From Reclinomonas americana ATCC 50394 (taxonomy: Eukaryota; Jakobida; Jakobea; Jakobida), in NCBI GenBank assembly GCA_048213135.1, contig PS015173.1:35939-99938 (forward strand): 64,000 bases of DNA. The letters are read 5' to 3'. This document shows positions 37,701 through 47,822 of this stretch, piece by piece. The stretch's first letter is position 1; each line of letters begins with the position of its first letter. Both the position numbers and the translations under genes were made by a program. The notes under the pieces were generated by a model that did not search any database, had not been told where the DNA came from, and was given only the letters and a program-made list of their open reading frames with translations.

Positions 37701-40299
37701 GGCCCAGCCGCCTTCGGCGGATGTTGCACGGCCTTCATGGGTTGTGCTTGTCACCTCCAGTCGTCGCGTTCCTGCCGCATTGTTCCGAGTGGGTCCAGAT
37801 CTGGCGGAGGCCAGCCAACTGGCCGCCTTCGAAGCCGACCCTCCTAAGTCTGCTGACGAGTGCTTGTTTGTGGGCCTGCTTATGTCCAGTCGGGAATTCT
37901 TTGCTCTGGAGGTCGCGGATGAAGGGCTGCTGCAGGCTGCTCTTCTGCAGCGGTGGCAACCGCCACCGGTTGATACCGCGGCCACAGATCAACAGTCGGC
38001 ATTGATGGAACCGAGAGAGCTTGTGGCACAGTTTCGCGCACTTGTCCTTGTCTTCTTGCTCGTCTATTGTTAGAAAGAACTGACGGTATTGAGTGTTGCA
38101 GCTGTGTACTGAGCACTCCGCTCTCGCTCGTCGGTGTGCTGCCAACAGAGGGCGTGGCCGATGTTCCTGTCGACCAAACTACGGCGGCGGCGGCGGCAAT
38201 TGAGCACGCCGTTACTCAATTTGGCCTATCCATCGTCTCAGGTCACGGCTCTTTGCTACATGCACTGTGCGCTCCTCAGCCGCCAGAGTCCGCTGGGCCC
38301 TCTGCGGAGGTCAGTATTATGGGTGCATGCTGCGTGTTGTTGAAGTTTTCCCCCCTTCTCAATCAAGTCGCTGTCGAGTGCAGATCATGACGGCAGAGGC
38401 GGCGGCGGATTGCATCGGCGAGTGGACTTTGCTGAGCGAGAGCACCGCCGTTCTGCCAGTCAGCCCGTTCTTTGATATCGACAAGCCAGATGGCGTTCAA
38501 GTCTCACACGTGTTGCAGCAACTCGGTACGGTCGTCGACGACTTTTGCCCGACTTCACTGCTGCGCTCCGATGCTGCGTTGGCGTGGGTCGCGGCGCAAC
38601 GGCTGGCAGTCAACCTCTTGATGCTGGTGTTCTGCACCGATGGTCGCTTGATGTGTGTCCGATTCAATGCTGGCGAGGTGGAGCTGGTGGGCGAGGATGC
38701 GCCGGCCCGTTTGATCCCGCTGGCATACATTGAGGCGGACCGCGTCTTCTGCCGCCTTTGTGGTGACTACCATTGTGTTAACAAGCTTCTTTTCCGCTGT
38801 GAATGATCTTGTCGCTCACTGCACGTGCACGGCAGACGACGGGACGGAGCGCATGTCTCGTGTGCTAGCTGCTTTGTTTGGTGAGGCGGAAACAGGTGGT
38901 GTGTCACTCGTTGATCCTACTCATGTTGGTATTGTTCGATGGCTACACGTACACAGGCACTGAAGACGAGGAACAAACGGAGGTCGTGCCTGTTGCTGCT
39001 GCTCTGGAGGAGATGGATCAATCGGTGGCAGTCGACGTACTTTTGTGGCGGTTGCGTCACAATTCGGTGCAGATCATGTGGGGTGGAGTGGGTGTCCCAG
39101 GCGTGTCGTACGTGGTGTACCTTGGAGACGAGATGATTGGAGGTGAGTGTCAATGTATGCTCGCCACATTCGTCGCTGCAGATAGGGTGGCTCATTGTGT
39201 GCGCACGTGCAGAGACCGACCGACATCAAGTGCCGTTTAGTTTGCCCACAGAGCGCCTGCATTCAGGCGCTGAGCTGGCGATTATTGTGCGAGTGCGTTG
39301 TGGAGACACGCTGTGGGCGCCGTCGCCTGTGCTTCGCACTGTTGTTCCGAGTGCGTGACCGCTATGTATATATTATGTAGATGTGCAGCCTGTGCACTTC
39401 CACTCAACGCGACATGCACAGATCCGCCTCCGTGGACCTCGGAACGCCAAGAGGAGCTGGAGCGCAGTGCCAACCTGGTGCTGAAATTGCGCTGCAAGCC
39501 TTCTGTGAAACCGCGTTCGAAGAAGCAAGCAGAACCACTGTTGGCCAAGGTGCGCTCTTGCTCTGCAGGAGATTTCTTTGTGTTGACGTGTGTGCCTCAT
39601 CCACGCATACTGCAGGCCGCAAGCAGTGAGTGTGGAGCGTATCGTCTGTTGGACGGTTACTTTGAGTTTGTGTGGGTACGTTTTGGCATACCACCAGCGA
39701 ATCACGTCGTGAACTTCATCTAACATCGTTCGGCAGTCACACGCGACAAATGGCATCTCGGAGCCGGTGCCGGAAGAGTACCACACGTCGACTGCGGCCG
39801 CGCTGGCTGAGATTGCATACACTCTCACGCTTCCTGGACTGGACTGTTGCGTTGAGCTGCTCGCAGTTTGTCGCACTTGCCAGCTCCACTCAATCGTGTT
39901 TTTTGTGTCCCTCCCCCGACACCGCCAGGTGCTCATGATGTGGTGCGTTGGGTCTTGGCTGCCGACGACGTTAGCTGGACAGAGATTGTGCAACTGCAAG
40001 CTGGTGAGACGGTCGGGGCCATGGCGACGGCGATTGCGGAAATCCTGATTTCCATTCGCGAGACCGCGCCTGGTGCGTCCGCCCTTCGGCAGAGTTTAAG
40101 CCTGCACAATGTCTTCCACTAACTCACTCTTGCAGGAGGATCGTGGGTCACCAACGCTCCCGAATTCGTGCGCGGAACGTGGTCGACGCTGCGCGACAAA
40201 TGTGTCGCCCATGCCGGCGATGAGATGCACGATACTCTTCTCGAGCTGTGCGACTTTGTGTTGAGTCTGGTGCCACCACCACCACCACCACCACAGTAA
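13766..40299 (+). CDS. Giant RNF213/mysterin-like AAA+ protein with C-terminal ankyrin repeats
   Basis: One very large gene of perhaps 6,500-7,000 codons (my estimate) in many exons. RNF213 is a cytosolic dynein-like AAA+ ATPase and E3 ligase. Order seen: a low-complexity N-terminus (first exons 13766- give MSDKNKSG, joined in phase to Ala/Pro-rich exons); a helical arm (15.4-21 kb); an AAA module at 21.4-21.9 kb; an AAA module split by the inverted contig and 23.9-24.9 kb; an AAA module at 25.8-26.5 kb; a long helical region; the RNF213 C-terminal region (HLIDVHKDFTMQQSLLTGDL near 35.2 kb); ankyrin repeats at 36.7-37.2 kb; and a C-terminal domain ending VPPPPPPPQ. I find no RING. The RZ finger seems degenerate. 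Splices are inferred, so exon borders may be off. Single-gene status rests on in-frame joins, strongest at 36750/36826 (RNF213 part into ankyrins). Many donors are GTTGCGT. Confidence 0.75.
21421..21900 (+). other. AAA module (AAA2-like) of the giant protein
   Basis: The Walker A loop reads TGAVGDGKSHFIRKRL at 21433-21480. About 40 residues later comes VHVNVSPFAPWDEFDSALAQLL, which resembles the 'H-x-D-V-S-S ... L-x-x-L-L' stretch that follows the first functional ATPase site of RNF213. No canonical Walker B acidic pair is obvious, so nucleotide binding without hydrolysis is possible. Confidence 0.65.
23238..23865 (-). other. Inverted contig: RNF213-like exons with Walker A on the wrong strand
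   Basis: Read on the minus strand this piece gives DGVPMAQ joined to LTVLCLNADTAHEAERMSHG, then MQYTLTK, DFAIKLLILNERRKVGMNV, and VVLSGDTGVGKTELLILF (complete Walker A GDTGVGKT across a phase-1 intron), then LRFELQHFLLHEVLL. This is the lead-in and Walker A of the RNF213 module whose Walker B lies on the plus strand at 24.6 kb. N runs bound it on both sides (22399-23237 and 23866-23885). The piece is best explained as a contig placed in reverse. Confidence 0.8.
24580..24990 (+). other. AAA module (AAA3-like): Walker B and sensor region
   Basis: GTVIVCFIDEENTSHIHGA carries a Walker B (hhhhDE) with the N-T-S that follows it in RNF213. After a short intron, MVDGMLDGEPLPANIFFVAA and INPPRLRR match the RNF213 pattern 'x-x-D-x-x-x-N/D-G-x-x-L-P-x-N-h-x-h-x-A-A-x-N-P-x-R-x-R'. 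Its Walker A is absent from the plus strand and present in the inverted contig. Confidence 0.7.
25780..26480 (+). other. AAA module (AAA4-like) of the giant protein
   Basis: The Walker A-type loop is NIVGEPGTAKTLSFGVAV (RNF213 has a similar G-x-P-G-S-S-K-S). Then come KPFHYQA, a linker IESVFQNAIDLQRR, Walker B CVVFLDEAGQL, and sensor SSVFLSNTTLDAAKTNRMI, which resembles RNF213's 'G-I-S-N-W-x-L-D-P-A-K-M-N-R'. Exons are joined by three short introns. Confidence 0.75.
33270..33530 (+). other. Degenerate RZ-finger position in the giant protein
   Basis: The exon pair gives YPRIFCPT, then IGSADCHRKIWDCGYQYDV and GLQQGHTFDGNTLHRL. In RNF213-type RZ fingers the order is C-P-x-G-H, C-G, C-x-x-C-G, G-G-x-x-H-x-x-x-x-G-N. 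Here the last part (WDCG ... GH-x-x-x-GN) can be recognised, but the C-x-x-x-H pair and C-x-x-C spacing are missing. Assignment by position and partial pattern only. Confidence 0.35.
36700..37235 (+). other. Ankyrin repeats in the giant protein
   Basis: QDAVAVGDIE joins across the intron 36751-36825 to SMFTVLREDV, then NSDGLGLLHLAAWHNQADLF, RNADGMTALHFAL and, after another intron, KRTPLSLAEEGGHVELVGKI. These are the G-x-T/L-x-L-H-x-A-A pattern of about three ankyrin repeats. The join keeps the frame with the RNF213-like exon before it, so the repeats belong to the same protein. Confidence 0.75.
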
Positions 40300-40381
40300 T
40301 GTACATCGTGCTGTTTTGTTGCAATTGAGGACGATTATCATGATTGTTTTTACCACTCGTGCCGCATTCCGGTCGGCCTTG

Positions 40382-41639
40382 TCACGCAAATGTGCGATGC
40401 ACCGCCTTTTGCGGTCTCTGCTCTGCAAACGGTGCAAACTGGTAGCCCTCGTAGCCCAGCTCCGCCAACTTGAGATTGCGCTTGCGTTCCCTAGACAAGA
40501 GTCTTGTCACGCGCCGCTCAGCCTGCACAGGAGTGCGCTCCGCGTCGTGGCGCAGTCGCTCCATTTTCCGGCGAGGCAGACGCACAAACTTGCGCCCGGC
40601 GTTGCGGAACAGATCAGGATGAATGCGATCCGGCGTCAACAACTCGCACTTCAGCACGCGATCGAACATGATGTAGTTGTGCATGGCCTCGGCCGCCAAC
40701 TCGGCCACCTACAACGACCAGGTAAGCACACGCCGGCTTCACGAGTGCGCACCAACAACATCACGTTACCTCTTTCCTGGCAAACTCGACAAAGGCATAG
40801 AAGCGCGACTTGCCCGTTCGCCGCGCCTTGGCCATGCGCACATTGGTGATGCGTCCAAACTGCTTGAAGAAGCCACGCAGCTGGTTATCGTAAAAGCCGT
40901 GTGGCAGATGACCAATGTACAACACTCCGCGCTCGTCCTGCACGCAGAAGACGTACAGATTCAGCACGCTAGCTGTCTCTCAAGCTGTCGTCTCCCGGCA
41001 TTGCGTAACCTTGTCGACTTGCATCGCATCGTCTTGCTTCTTCGCCTTGGAGAGAGGCAGCGGCACCACCGCTTCGTCGTCATCATCGTCGTCCTCCACA
41101 CTCGCAAGGGCCTTTTGCAAACCCGCGGGAGCCGGCATTGTCGGCACCAGCTCGACATCGTCGGGCAACTCACCCTCGTCGGATGAGTCATCGACCACGG
41201 CCGCCGCCTTCTTGCCCTTCTTGCCCGGTGCCAGTCGCCGCTTCTTCTTTGGTGACTCACCCTCGCCCTCTTCCTCCACGGCGATAGCCTCCACCTTCTG
41301 CACGGAGCAACAAAAGGGGGGGCGTGTAAGGGCTATGTGCACATTCACATCATCAACGACATGCCCAGCACACACGCACACACACACACAAACCTCCTCT
41401 TCCTGCGGCGCATCCTTGACAGAGGGTGTGCGAGCTCTCTTTCGTGAAGGCTTGCTGCTTGCGGCGGCTGCGGGGGCGGGACTGGCAGCAGCAGCAGCCT
41501 TGGTCTTGCGAGCAGGAGGCGGCGTGCTCTCGCCCTTCTTGTTCAGCGCATCGAATACCTTTTGTGAGGCGGCAGACGGCTCGCGTGAGAGGAGAGCCTT
41601 CTTCTGCGGGCGGCGCGCGGGCGCCTTCTTGCGATCCAT
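40382..41639 (-). CDS. NIFK/Nop15-like nucleolar RRM protein
   Basis: A 342-residue RNA-binding protein with exons 41394-41639, 41010-41297, 40770-40937 and 40382-40708 (1029 nt). The RRM has RNP2 as VLYIGHLP and RNP1 as SRFYAFVEFA; the run GVLYIGHLPHGFYDNQLRGF and the later VAELAAEAMHNYIMFDRVLK, then LLTPDRIHPDLF are typical of the Nop15/NIFK family, which works in 60S ribosome maturation. The first 180 residues are basic then acidic and disordered (KKKRRLAPGKKGKK, DDDDDDEAV), as in nucleolar proteins. The C-terminal tail is Arg/Lys-rich. Introns are short; two begin GTTTGTG and GTTACGC. The convergent giant gene ends 82 bp away. Confidence 0.88.
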
Positions 41640-41794
41640 GAGTGCTGTGTGTGATTGATGTGTCCCGTGAGTCTGCGCGCGACGTTCCTTCGTTGTTGCT
41701 TTCTCCCCTCCAAGTCAAGTCTGTGGAGCCTTCCGCCCTTCTAACATCAATGTTCTCAAACACTTCCCCACTTCCCGCACGAACGCGAATCACT

Positions 41795-42506
41795 TTATTC
41801 ACCATTGCCGACTTCCAACTTCTCGACCTCTCGCCGGAAACCCTGCTTGCTGAACAGAGTCAGCGTCGTTCCGGCTGTGTGACATGACACCGCACACAGT
41901 CAGCGACTCCATGGAACAACGAAAAAAGAGAGGAGAAGAAGAACAAGGGAAAACGCAACGTGGAGGCTTCTTGTCGGAGTACCGACTGGCATTCGCCACA
42001 GCCAAGCTCACTGCACGGCAGCACAGGTTGCGCTTGTGAATGAGAGAGAATGCAGCAAAATGGAGAAACGCCTTTCAGCTCGAACCTGCTTCCCGGTCGC
42101 GCTTTCGCGGGTGCTTCCTGCCCGATGAGTCCATGACCGCAGTCGACGCTGCTGATCCACTTGCTGTCGACATTGACGAGAAAGAGGAGGCTGCGGCGGC
42201 TGCTGCTGCTGCTGCGCCTGCTGCTGGTGACGACGCTGTGACAGGTGACTGTGGTGACATTGGAATGTCACGCCCTCCAGCAGAACCACTGTACAACTCC
42301 AGTGGGTTGGCGGTCACAATCACGTTCTGTCGTCGCCGGTGTCTCTCTTGTTGCATCTGCGTGCGCGTGGGCGGGTGGGCGGGCGAGATGAGCAACGAAG
42401 CAGCGAGAGGGGGAGAGGAATAGTGATGTGCTGGCAACGCAACGACGATCTCATTGGCGGTGCGTTGCAGCTCGCTGAGCTGTCTGTTGGGTCGTGCAGC
42501 GGCCAT
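41795..42506 (-). CDS. Small unknown protein, probably nuclear
   Basis: 154 residues, with exons 42444-42506, 42086-42356, 41960-42010 and 41795-41874 (465 nt, in frame). Start ATG 42506. The N-terminus is helical (NRQLSELQRTANEIV, then QQERHRRRQNVIVTANPLEL). The middle is an Ala/Ser-rich low-complexity stretch with a basic patch GRKHPRKRDREA. The end is compact: ASRYSDKKPPPGTTLTLF then SKQGFRREVEKLEVGNGE. I do not recognise the family. The basic patch suggests a nuclear protein. Two of three introns begin GTTGCGT. The stop codon overlaps an AATAAA (GAATAAA), so the poly(A) signal may lie within the end of the coding region. Confidence 0.68.
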
Positions 42507-42665
42507 TCACGGTGTGGTGTGTGTCTGCACACGCAGCGACGTGATGACGCAGCGATGGGCAGGACGCACAAAACAAAGACAACTTCGACCTTCTTCATTC
42601 TTCACCCATGCGACAGGCGGTGCTCTATAACAGAAATACACACGCCGCCTCTCTCACAGTCGCAC

Positions 42666-45600
42666 TCAGTTGTGCTTGCGACGACTCTTCTTGCTCTTGT
42701 TTCCGTGGCTGCAGCGGGCCGTGATCTGACGGACCAGCTTCTCCGCTTGCTTCGCCTGTCGCTCGTCGCGCTTGGCCAGACGGCGTTGGTGGATCGACTT
42801 GGCGTCACGAACCGACTTCTTGGCTTGCTCCAGCGCCCGCTTGGCGGCAGCAACGGCCTTGCGGACTTCGGCGTTGGCTCGCTGGAGAGCGTTCTGGCTC
42901 GCCGCCGTCTCCTGCGTGTGTGAGAAAACAAGAGAGCGAGTGAGTGACAAGGGATGATATGCGTTGTGGGTTCGCTCCACGAACCTGCTTCACGCGTCGC
43001 TTCCACGTTGGCGACACGCATTCGCACTGCTGTTGATACCGCCTCCGGAGGGCCTTGATTTTGTTGACGAGCAGCTGGCATGGCCGGCTCTGCTGCGTGG
43101 AACTTGCTTCCGCCAAGGACAGCAACGGTAGCGATCCCGAATCGCCGTCTGGTGGCGTACCATCGGCGTGCAGAACACCATCGGCAGGAGGAGCGCCAAC
43201 GGCAGGCGGAGCACCATCGACAGGCGGAGCGCTAACATCGGCAGGAGGAGTGCCATCGGCAGGAGGAGCGCTAACATCGGCAGGAGGAGTGCCATCGGCA
43301 GGCGTGCCATCGGCAGGCGGAGCACCATCGGCGGGCAGAGCGCTAACATCGGCAGGAGGAGTACCATCGGCAGGAGCGCCATCGGCAGGCGGAGCGCCAT
43401 CGGCAGGCGGAGCGCCATCAGCAGGCCAGGCAGCATCGCCACCGGCAGGAGGAGCGCCATCGGCAGGCGGGGCACCATCGGCAGGAGGAGCGCCATCGGC
43501 AGGAGGAGCACCATCGGCAGGAGGAGCGCCATCGGCAGGCGGAGCGACATCCGCAGGCGGAGCGCCATCGGCAGGAGGAGCACCATCGGCAGGCCAGGCA
43601 GCATCGCCACCGGCAGGAGGAGCGCCATCGGCAGGAGGAGCACCATCGGCGGGCGGAGCGCTAACATCGGCNNNNNNNNNNNNNNNNNNNNNNNNNNNNN
43701 NNNNNNNNNNNNNNNNNNNNNNNNNNNNNNNNNNNNNNNNNNNNNNNNNNNNNNNNNNNNNNNNNNNNNNNNNNNNNNNNNNNNNNNNNNNNNNNNNNNN
43801 NNNNNNNNNNNNNNNNNNNNNNNNNNNNNNNNNNNNNNNNNNNNNNNNNNNNNNNNNNNNNNNNNNNNNNNNNNNNNNNNNNNNNNNNNNNNNNNNNNNN
43901 NNNNNNNNNNNNNNNNNNNNNNNNNNNNNNNNNNNNNNNNNNNNNNNNNNNNNNNNNNNNNNNNNNNNNNNNNNNNNNNNNNNNNNNNNNNNNNNNNNNN
44001 NNNNNNNNNNNNNNNNNNNNNNNNNNNNNNNNNNNNNNNNNNNNNNNNNNNNNNNNNNNNNNNNNNNNNNNNNNNNNNNNNNNNNNNNNNNNNNNNNNNN
44101 NNNNNNNNNNNNNNNNNNNNNNNNNNNNNNNNNNNNNNNNNNNNNNNNNNNNNNNNNNNNNNNNNNNNNNNNNNNNNNNNNNNNNNNNNNNNNNNNNNNN
44201 NNNNNNNNNNNNNNNNNNNNNNNNNNNNNNNNNNNNNNNNNNNNNNNNNNNNNNNNNNNNNNNNNNNNNNNNNNNNNNNNNNNNNNNNNNNNNNNNNNNN
44301 NNNNNNNNNNNNNNNNNNNNNNNNNNNNNNNNNNNNNNNNNNNNNNNNNNNNNNNNNNNNNNNNNNNNNNNNNNNNNNNNNNNNNNNNNNNNNNNNNNNN
44401 NNNNNNNNNNNNNNNNNNNNNNNNNNNNNNNNNNNNNNNNNNNNNNNNNNNNGGCCTTCGGCTTCTCCGTCGGCTTCGGCTTCGGCTTCTCCGTCGGCTT
44501 CGGCTTCTCCGTTGGCTTGGGCTTCTCCGTCGGCTTGGGCTTCTCAGTCGGCTTGGGCTTCTCAGTCGGCTTGGGCTTCGGCTTCTCCGCCGGCTTCGGC
44601 TTCGGCTTCTCCGCCGGCTTCGGCTTCGGCTTCTCCGCCGGCTTCGGCTTCGGCTTCTCCGTCGGCTTGGGCTTCTCAGTCGGCTTGGCCTTCGGCTTCT
44701 CCGTTGGCTTCGGTTTGGGCTGCTCCGTCGGCTTGGGCTTCGGCTGCTCAGTTGGCTTCGGCTTCGGCTTCTCCGTCGGCTTCGGCTTGGGCTTCTCCGT
44801 CGGCTTGGGCTTGGGCTTCTCCGCCGGCTTGGGCTTCTCCGTCGGCTTGGGCTTGGGCTGCTCAGTCGGCTTGGGCTTGGGCTTCTCCGCCGGCTTCGGC
44901 TTGGGCTGCTCAGTCGGCTTGGGCTTGGGCTTCTCCGTCGGCTTCGGCTTCGGCTTCTCCGTCGGCTTCGGCTTGGGCTTCTCCGTCGGCTTGGGCTTGG
45001 GCTTCTCCGCCGGCTTGGGCTTCGGCTTCTCCGCCGGCTTGGGCTTCTCCGCCGGCTTGGGCTTCTCCGTCGGCTTGGGCTTGGGCTTCTCCGCCGGCTT
45101 CGGCTTGGGCTGCTCAGTCGGCTTGGGCTTGGGCTTCTCCGCCGGCTTGGGCTTGGGCTTCTCCGCCGGCTTCGGCTTGGGCTGCTCAGTCGGCTTGGGC
45201 TTCGGCTTCTCCGTCGGCTTCGGCTTCGGCTTTTCCGTCGGCTTCGGCGGCTGTGCTGGCTTCGGCGGCTGTGCTGGCTTCGGCGGCTGTGCTGGCTTCG
45301 GCGGCTGTGCTGGCTTCGGCGGCTGCGCTGGCTTCGGCGGCTGCGCTGGCTTCGGCGGCTGCGCTGGCTTCGGCGGNNNNNNNNNNNNNNNNNNNNNNNN
45401 NNNNNNNNNNNNNNNNNNNNNNNNNNNNNNNNNNNNNNNNNNNNNNNNNNNNNNNNNNNNNNNNNNNNNNNNNNNNNNNNNNNNNNNNNNNNNNNNNNNN
45501 NNNNNNNNNNNNNNNNNNNNNNNNNNNNNNNNNNNNNNNNNNNNNNNNNNNNNNNNNNNNNNNNNNNNNNNNNNNNNNNNNNNNNNNNNNNNNNNNNNNN

Positions 45601-47045
45601 NNNNNNNNNNNNNNNNNNNNNNNNNNNNNNNNNNNNNNNNNNNNNNNNNNNNNNNNNNNNNNNNNNNNGCCATCGGCACGAGGAGCTGCCATCGGCAGGC
45701 AGGCAGCGATCGCAGGCGGAGCGCCATCGGCAGGAGGAGCGCCATCGGCAGGCGGAGCGCCATCGGCAGGCGGAGCGACATCGGCAGGCGGAGCGCCATC
45801 GGCAGGCGGAGCGCCATCGGCAGGCGGAGCGCCATCGGCAGGCGGAGCGCCATCGGCAGGCGGAGCGCCATCGGCAGGCGGAGCGCCATCAGGAGACCAA
45901 ACAGCACCGGCGGGCGGAGCGCCATCGGCAGGCGGAGCGCCATCGGCAGGCCAGGCGGCATCGCCACCGGCAGGAGGAGCAACGTCGGTAGGCGGGGCAC
46001 CTTTAGGAGTCCAAGCAGCATCGGCAGGCGGAGCGCCATCGGCAGGAGGAGCGCGATCGGCAGGTGGCACTCGCCCATGCGGCTGCGCCGGCTTATACGG
46101 CTGCGCTGGCTTCGGCTTCCCCTTCGGCTTCGGCTTCTCCGTCGGCTTCGGCTTCGGCTTCTCCGTCGACTTGGGCTTCGGCTTCTCCGTCGGCTTCGGC
46201 TTGGGCTTCTCAGTCGGCTTCTCCGTTGGCTTGGGCTTCTCAGTCGGCTTGGGCTTCGGCTTCTCCGTCGGCTTGGGCTTCTCAGTCGGCTTGGGCTTCG
46301 GCTTCTCCGTCGGCTTGGGCTTCGGCTTCTCCGTCGGNNNNNNNNNNNNNNNNNNNNNNNNNNNNNNNNNNNNNNNNNNNNNNNNNNNNNNNNNNNNNNN
46401 NNNNNNNNNNNNNNNNNNNNNNNNNNNNNNNNNNNNNNNNNNNNNNNNNNNNNNNNNNNNNNNNNNNNNNNNNNNNNNNNNNNNNNNNNNNNGCTGGCTT
46501 CGGCGGTGGTGGCGGTACTGCCCTCGGAGGTGGAGGTGGTGGCGGCGGTGCCCTCGGAGGTGGTGGTGGCGCTGGCCTCGGTGGTGGTGGTGGCGGCGCT
46601 GCCCTCGGAGGTGGAGGTGGTGGCGGCGGTGGTGGCGGCGCTGCCCTCGGTGGTGGAGGTGGTGGTGGCGCTGGCCTCGGTGGTGGTGGTGGTGGAGGCG
46701 GCGCTGGCTTCGGCGGTGGTGGTGGTGCTGCTCTCGGAGGTGGAGGTGGTGGCCTCCTTGCTGGCCCACCAGTTGCTGCTGCAAGACTGATCACAGCTGC
46801 ATCTTCCTTGTTCTCGCCGTCGAACAAGTGCCCATAGTCAGACTGCAAGAGGCTCCACTGGCCTTCTTGCTCATCGTTGAAGATGACGTCAACGGTGTCG
46901 CTCTCGAAGGCTGTGTGGCAATACATGGATTGGCGGTGGGGCTGTGAGGTAATGTGTTGTTGCTTGACTCACCATGCGCTTGCAGAGCCAGAACTGTCAC
47001 GCCCAATGCCGCGACAAGGAGGAGAAGCAAGAGAGGGTATCTCAT
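42666..47045 (-). CDS. Secreted proline-rich block-repeat protein (three assembly gaps)
   Basis: Exon 1 (46973-47045) gives a signal peptide, [21 protein letters not shown] phase-1 intron leads into [20 protein letters not shown], then poly-Pro ([14 protein letters not shown]). The long exon 2 (42985-46910) follows with alternating arrays: Lys-rich [17 protein letters not shown] units, Asp-rich [12 protein letters not shown] units, PPKPAQ units, then the Lys and Asp arrays again. Exon 3 (42666-42911) gives a basic helical tail rich in Ala, Lys, Arg ([20 protein letters not shown]) ending KSRRKHN. Four Cys sit around the last repeat/tail junction (PCQLL, QCECV, ARCSH). Gaps 43672-44452, 45377-45668 and 46338-46492 hide unknown repeat numbers. 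It looks like a cell-surface or wall-type structural protein. Other long frames across the repeats are shadows. Confidence 0.8.
43180..46780 (-). repeat. Tandem codon-level repeat arrays (KP-rich and ADGAPP-rich)
   Basis: Tandem units with periods that are multiples of three make up nearly all of exon 2 of the proline-rich gene. The ADGAPP array lies at 43180-43671 and 45669-46070. The [12 protein letters not shown] array lies at 44453-45240 and 46085-46337. The PPKPAQ array lies at 45241-45376. The poly-Pro array lies at 46493-46775. The three N runs here reflect assembly collapse in the repeats. Confidence 0.9.
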
Positions 47046-47667
47046 GCTGGAAAGCTCTTGGCCTTCTCTCGCACCAAATCGCTTTGAGATGAATTCATAA
47101 GTTGAGATTCGAGCGGGAAGTAACGGTGGGTATACAAAAACGGCTACACAAGACGATTTCAGCGAAGAAGTTGTCGGTATGGTGAAAATGAAAAAAAAAA
47201 GGCTTTTTGCATCTGATGAACTTGAGTCTCGGCGTGAAAACAAAGAAAATCCAAGAGGAATTGCCGATAAAAGCTGGCATGCGCAGCTGCAGCACCGAAA
47301 TCAGAAAATCGGGATCCTGACCGTGGCTTTCAGGGTGCAACATTGCTCCACCGACCTACTTCAGTGCATGGGTTACGCCAGGTCCGAAAACACGTGGCCC
47401 TAACCACGCAGGTCCGGAACTGCTTGGTCCAGAACTGCTTCCGATTCGAATTCGAATGCTGCGTAGCGTGTTTCCGTTTTTTCCATTCTCGAGTTGCATC
47501 TAAGCGCAGCCCCGTGCCTTATGGACATCGCATGCGCAAGCGTTCTGTTCATGCAGCCATCATGGAAAAGCGTACCTGGCACGGCATGCAGTACACAGCC
47601 GCAAAAAAACACTGTAAATCCGACGAATCAACAAAAAAACCACTTCAACTAACTCTTATCTTACGCA
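47046..47667. other. Divergent intergenic region
   Basis: 622 bp between the proline-rich gene (minus) and the gene starting at 47668 (plus). It is less GC-rich than its surroundings, with A runs. It contains a perfect 14-nt palindrome, ATTCGAATTCGAAT, at 47444-47457, and two similar GGTCC-containing segments nearby. No open frame has coding character. It presumably holds the two promoters. Confidence 0.45.
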
Positions 47668-47760
47668 ATGGCTTCGTGGCTGTTCGACAAGCTGCGGGGT
47701 GAGTGTTCCCTCCCTCCACCTCTCCTCCCTCCCCTTCCGTCTCTCTCCCCCTTCTCCCTC

Positions 47761-47822
<62 letters not shown>

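Noticed and set aside
43055-46947. Very long plus-strand open frames (up to about 1,260 codons) across the proline-rich repeats
   Set aside because: The repeat periods are multiples of three and lack stops in several frames, so many frames stay open. Only the minus frame has a signal peptide, splice joins and a sensible non-repeat C-terminus, and the plus frames include N runs.
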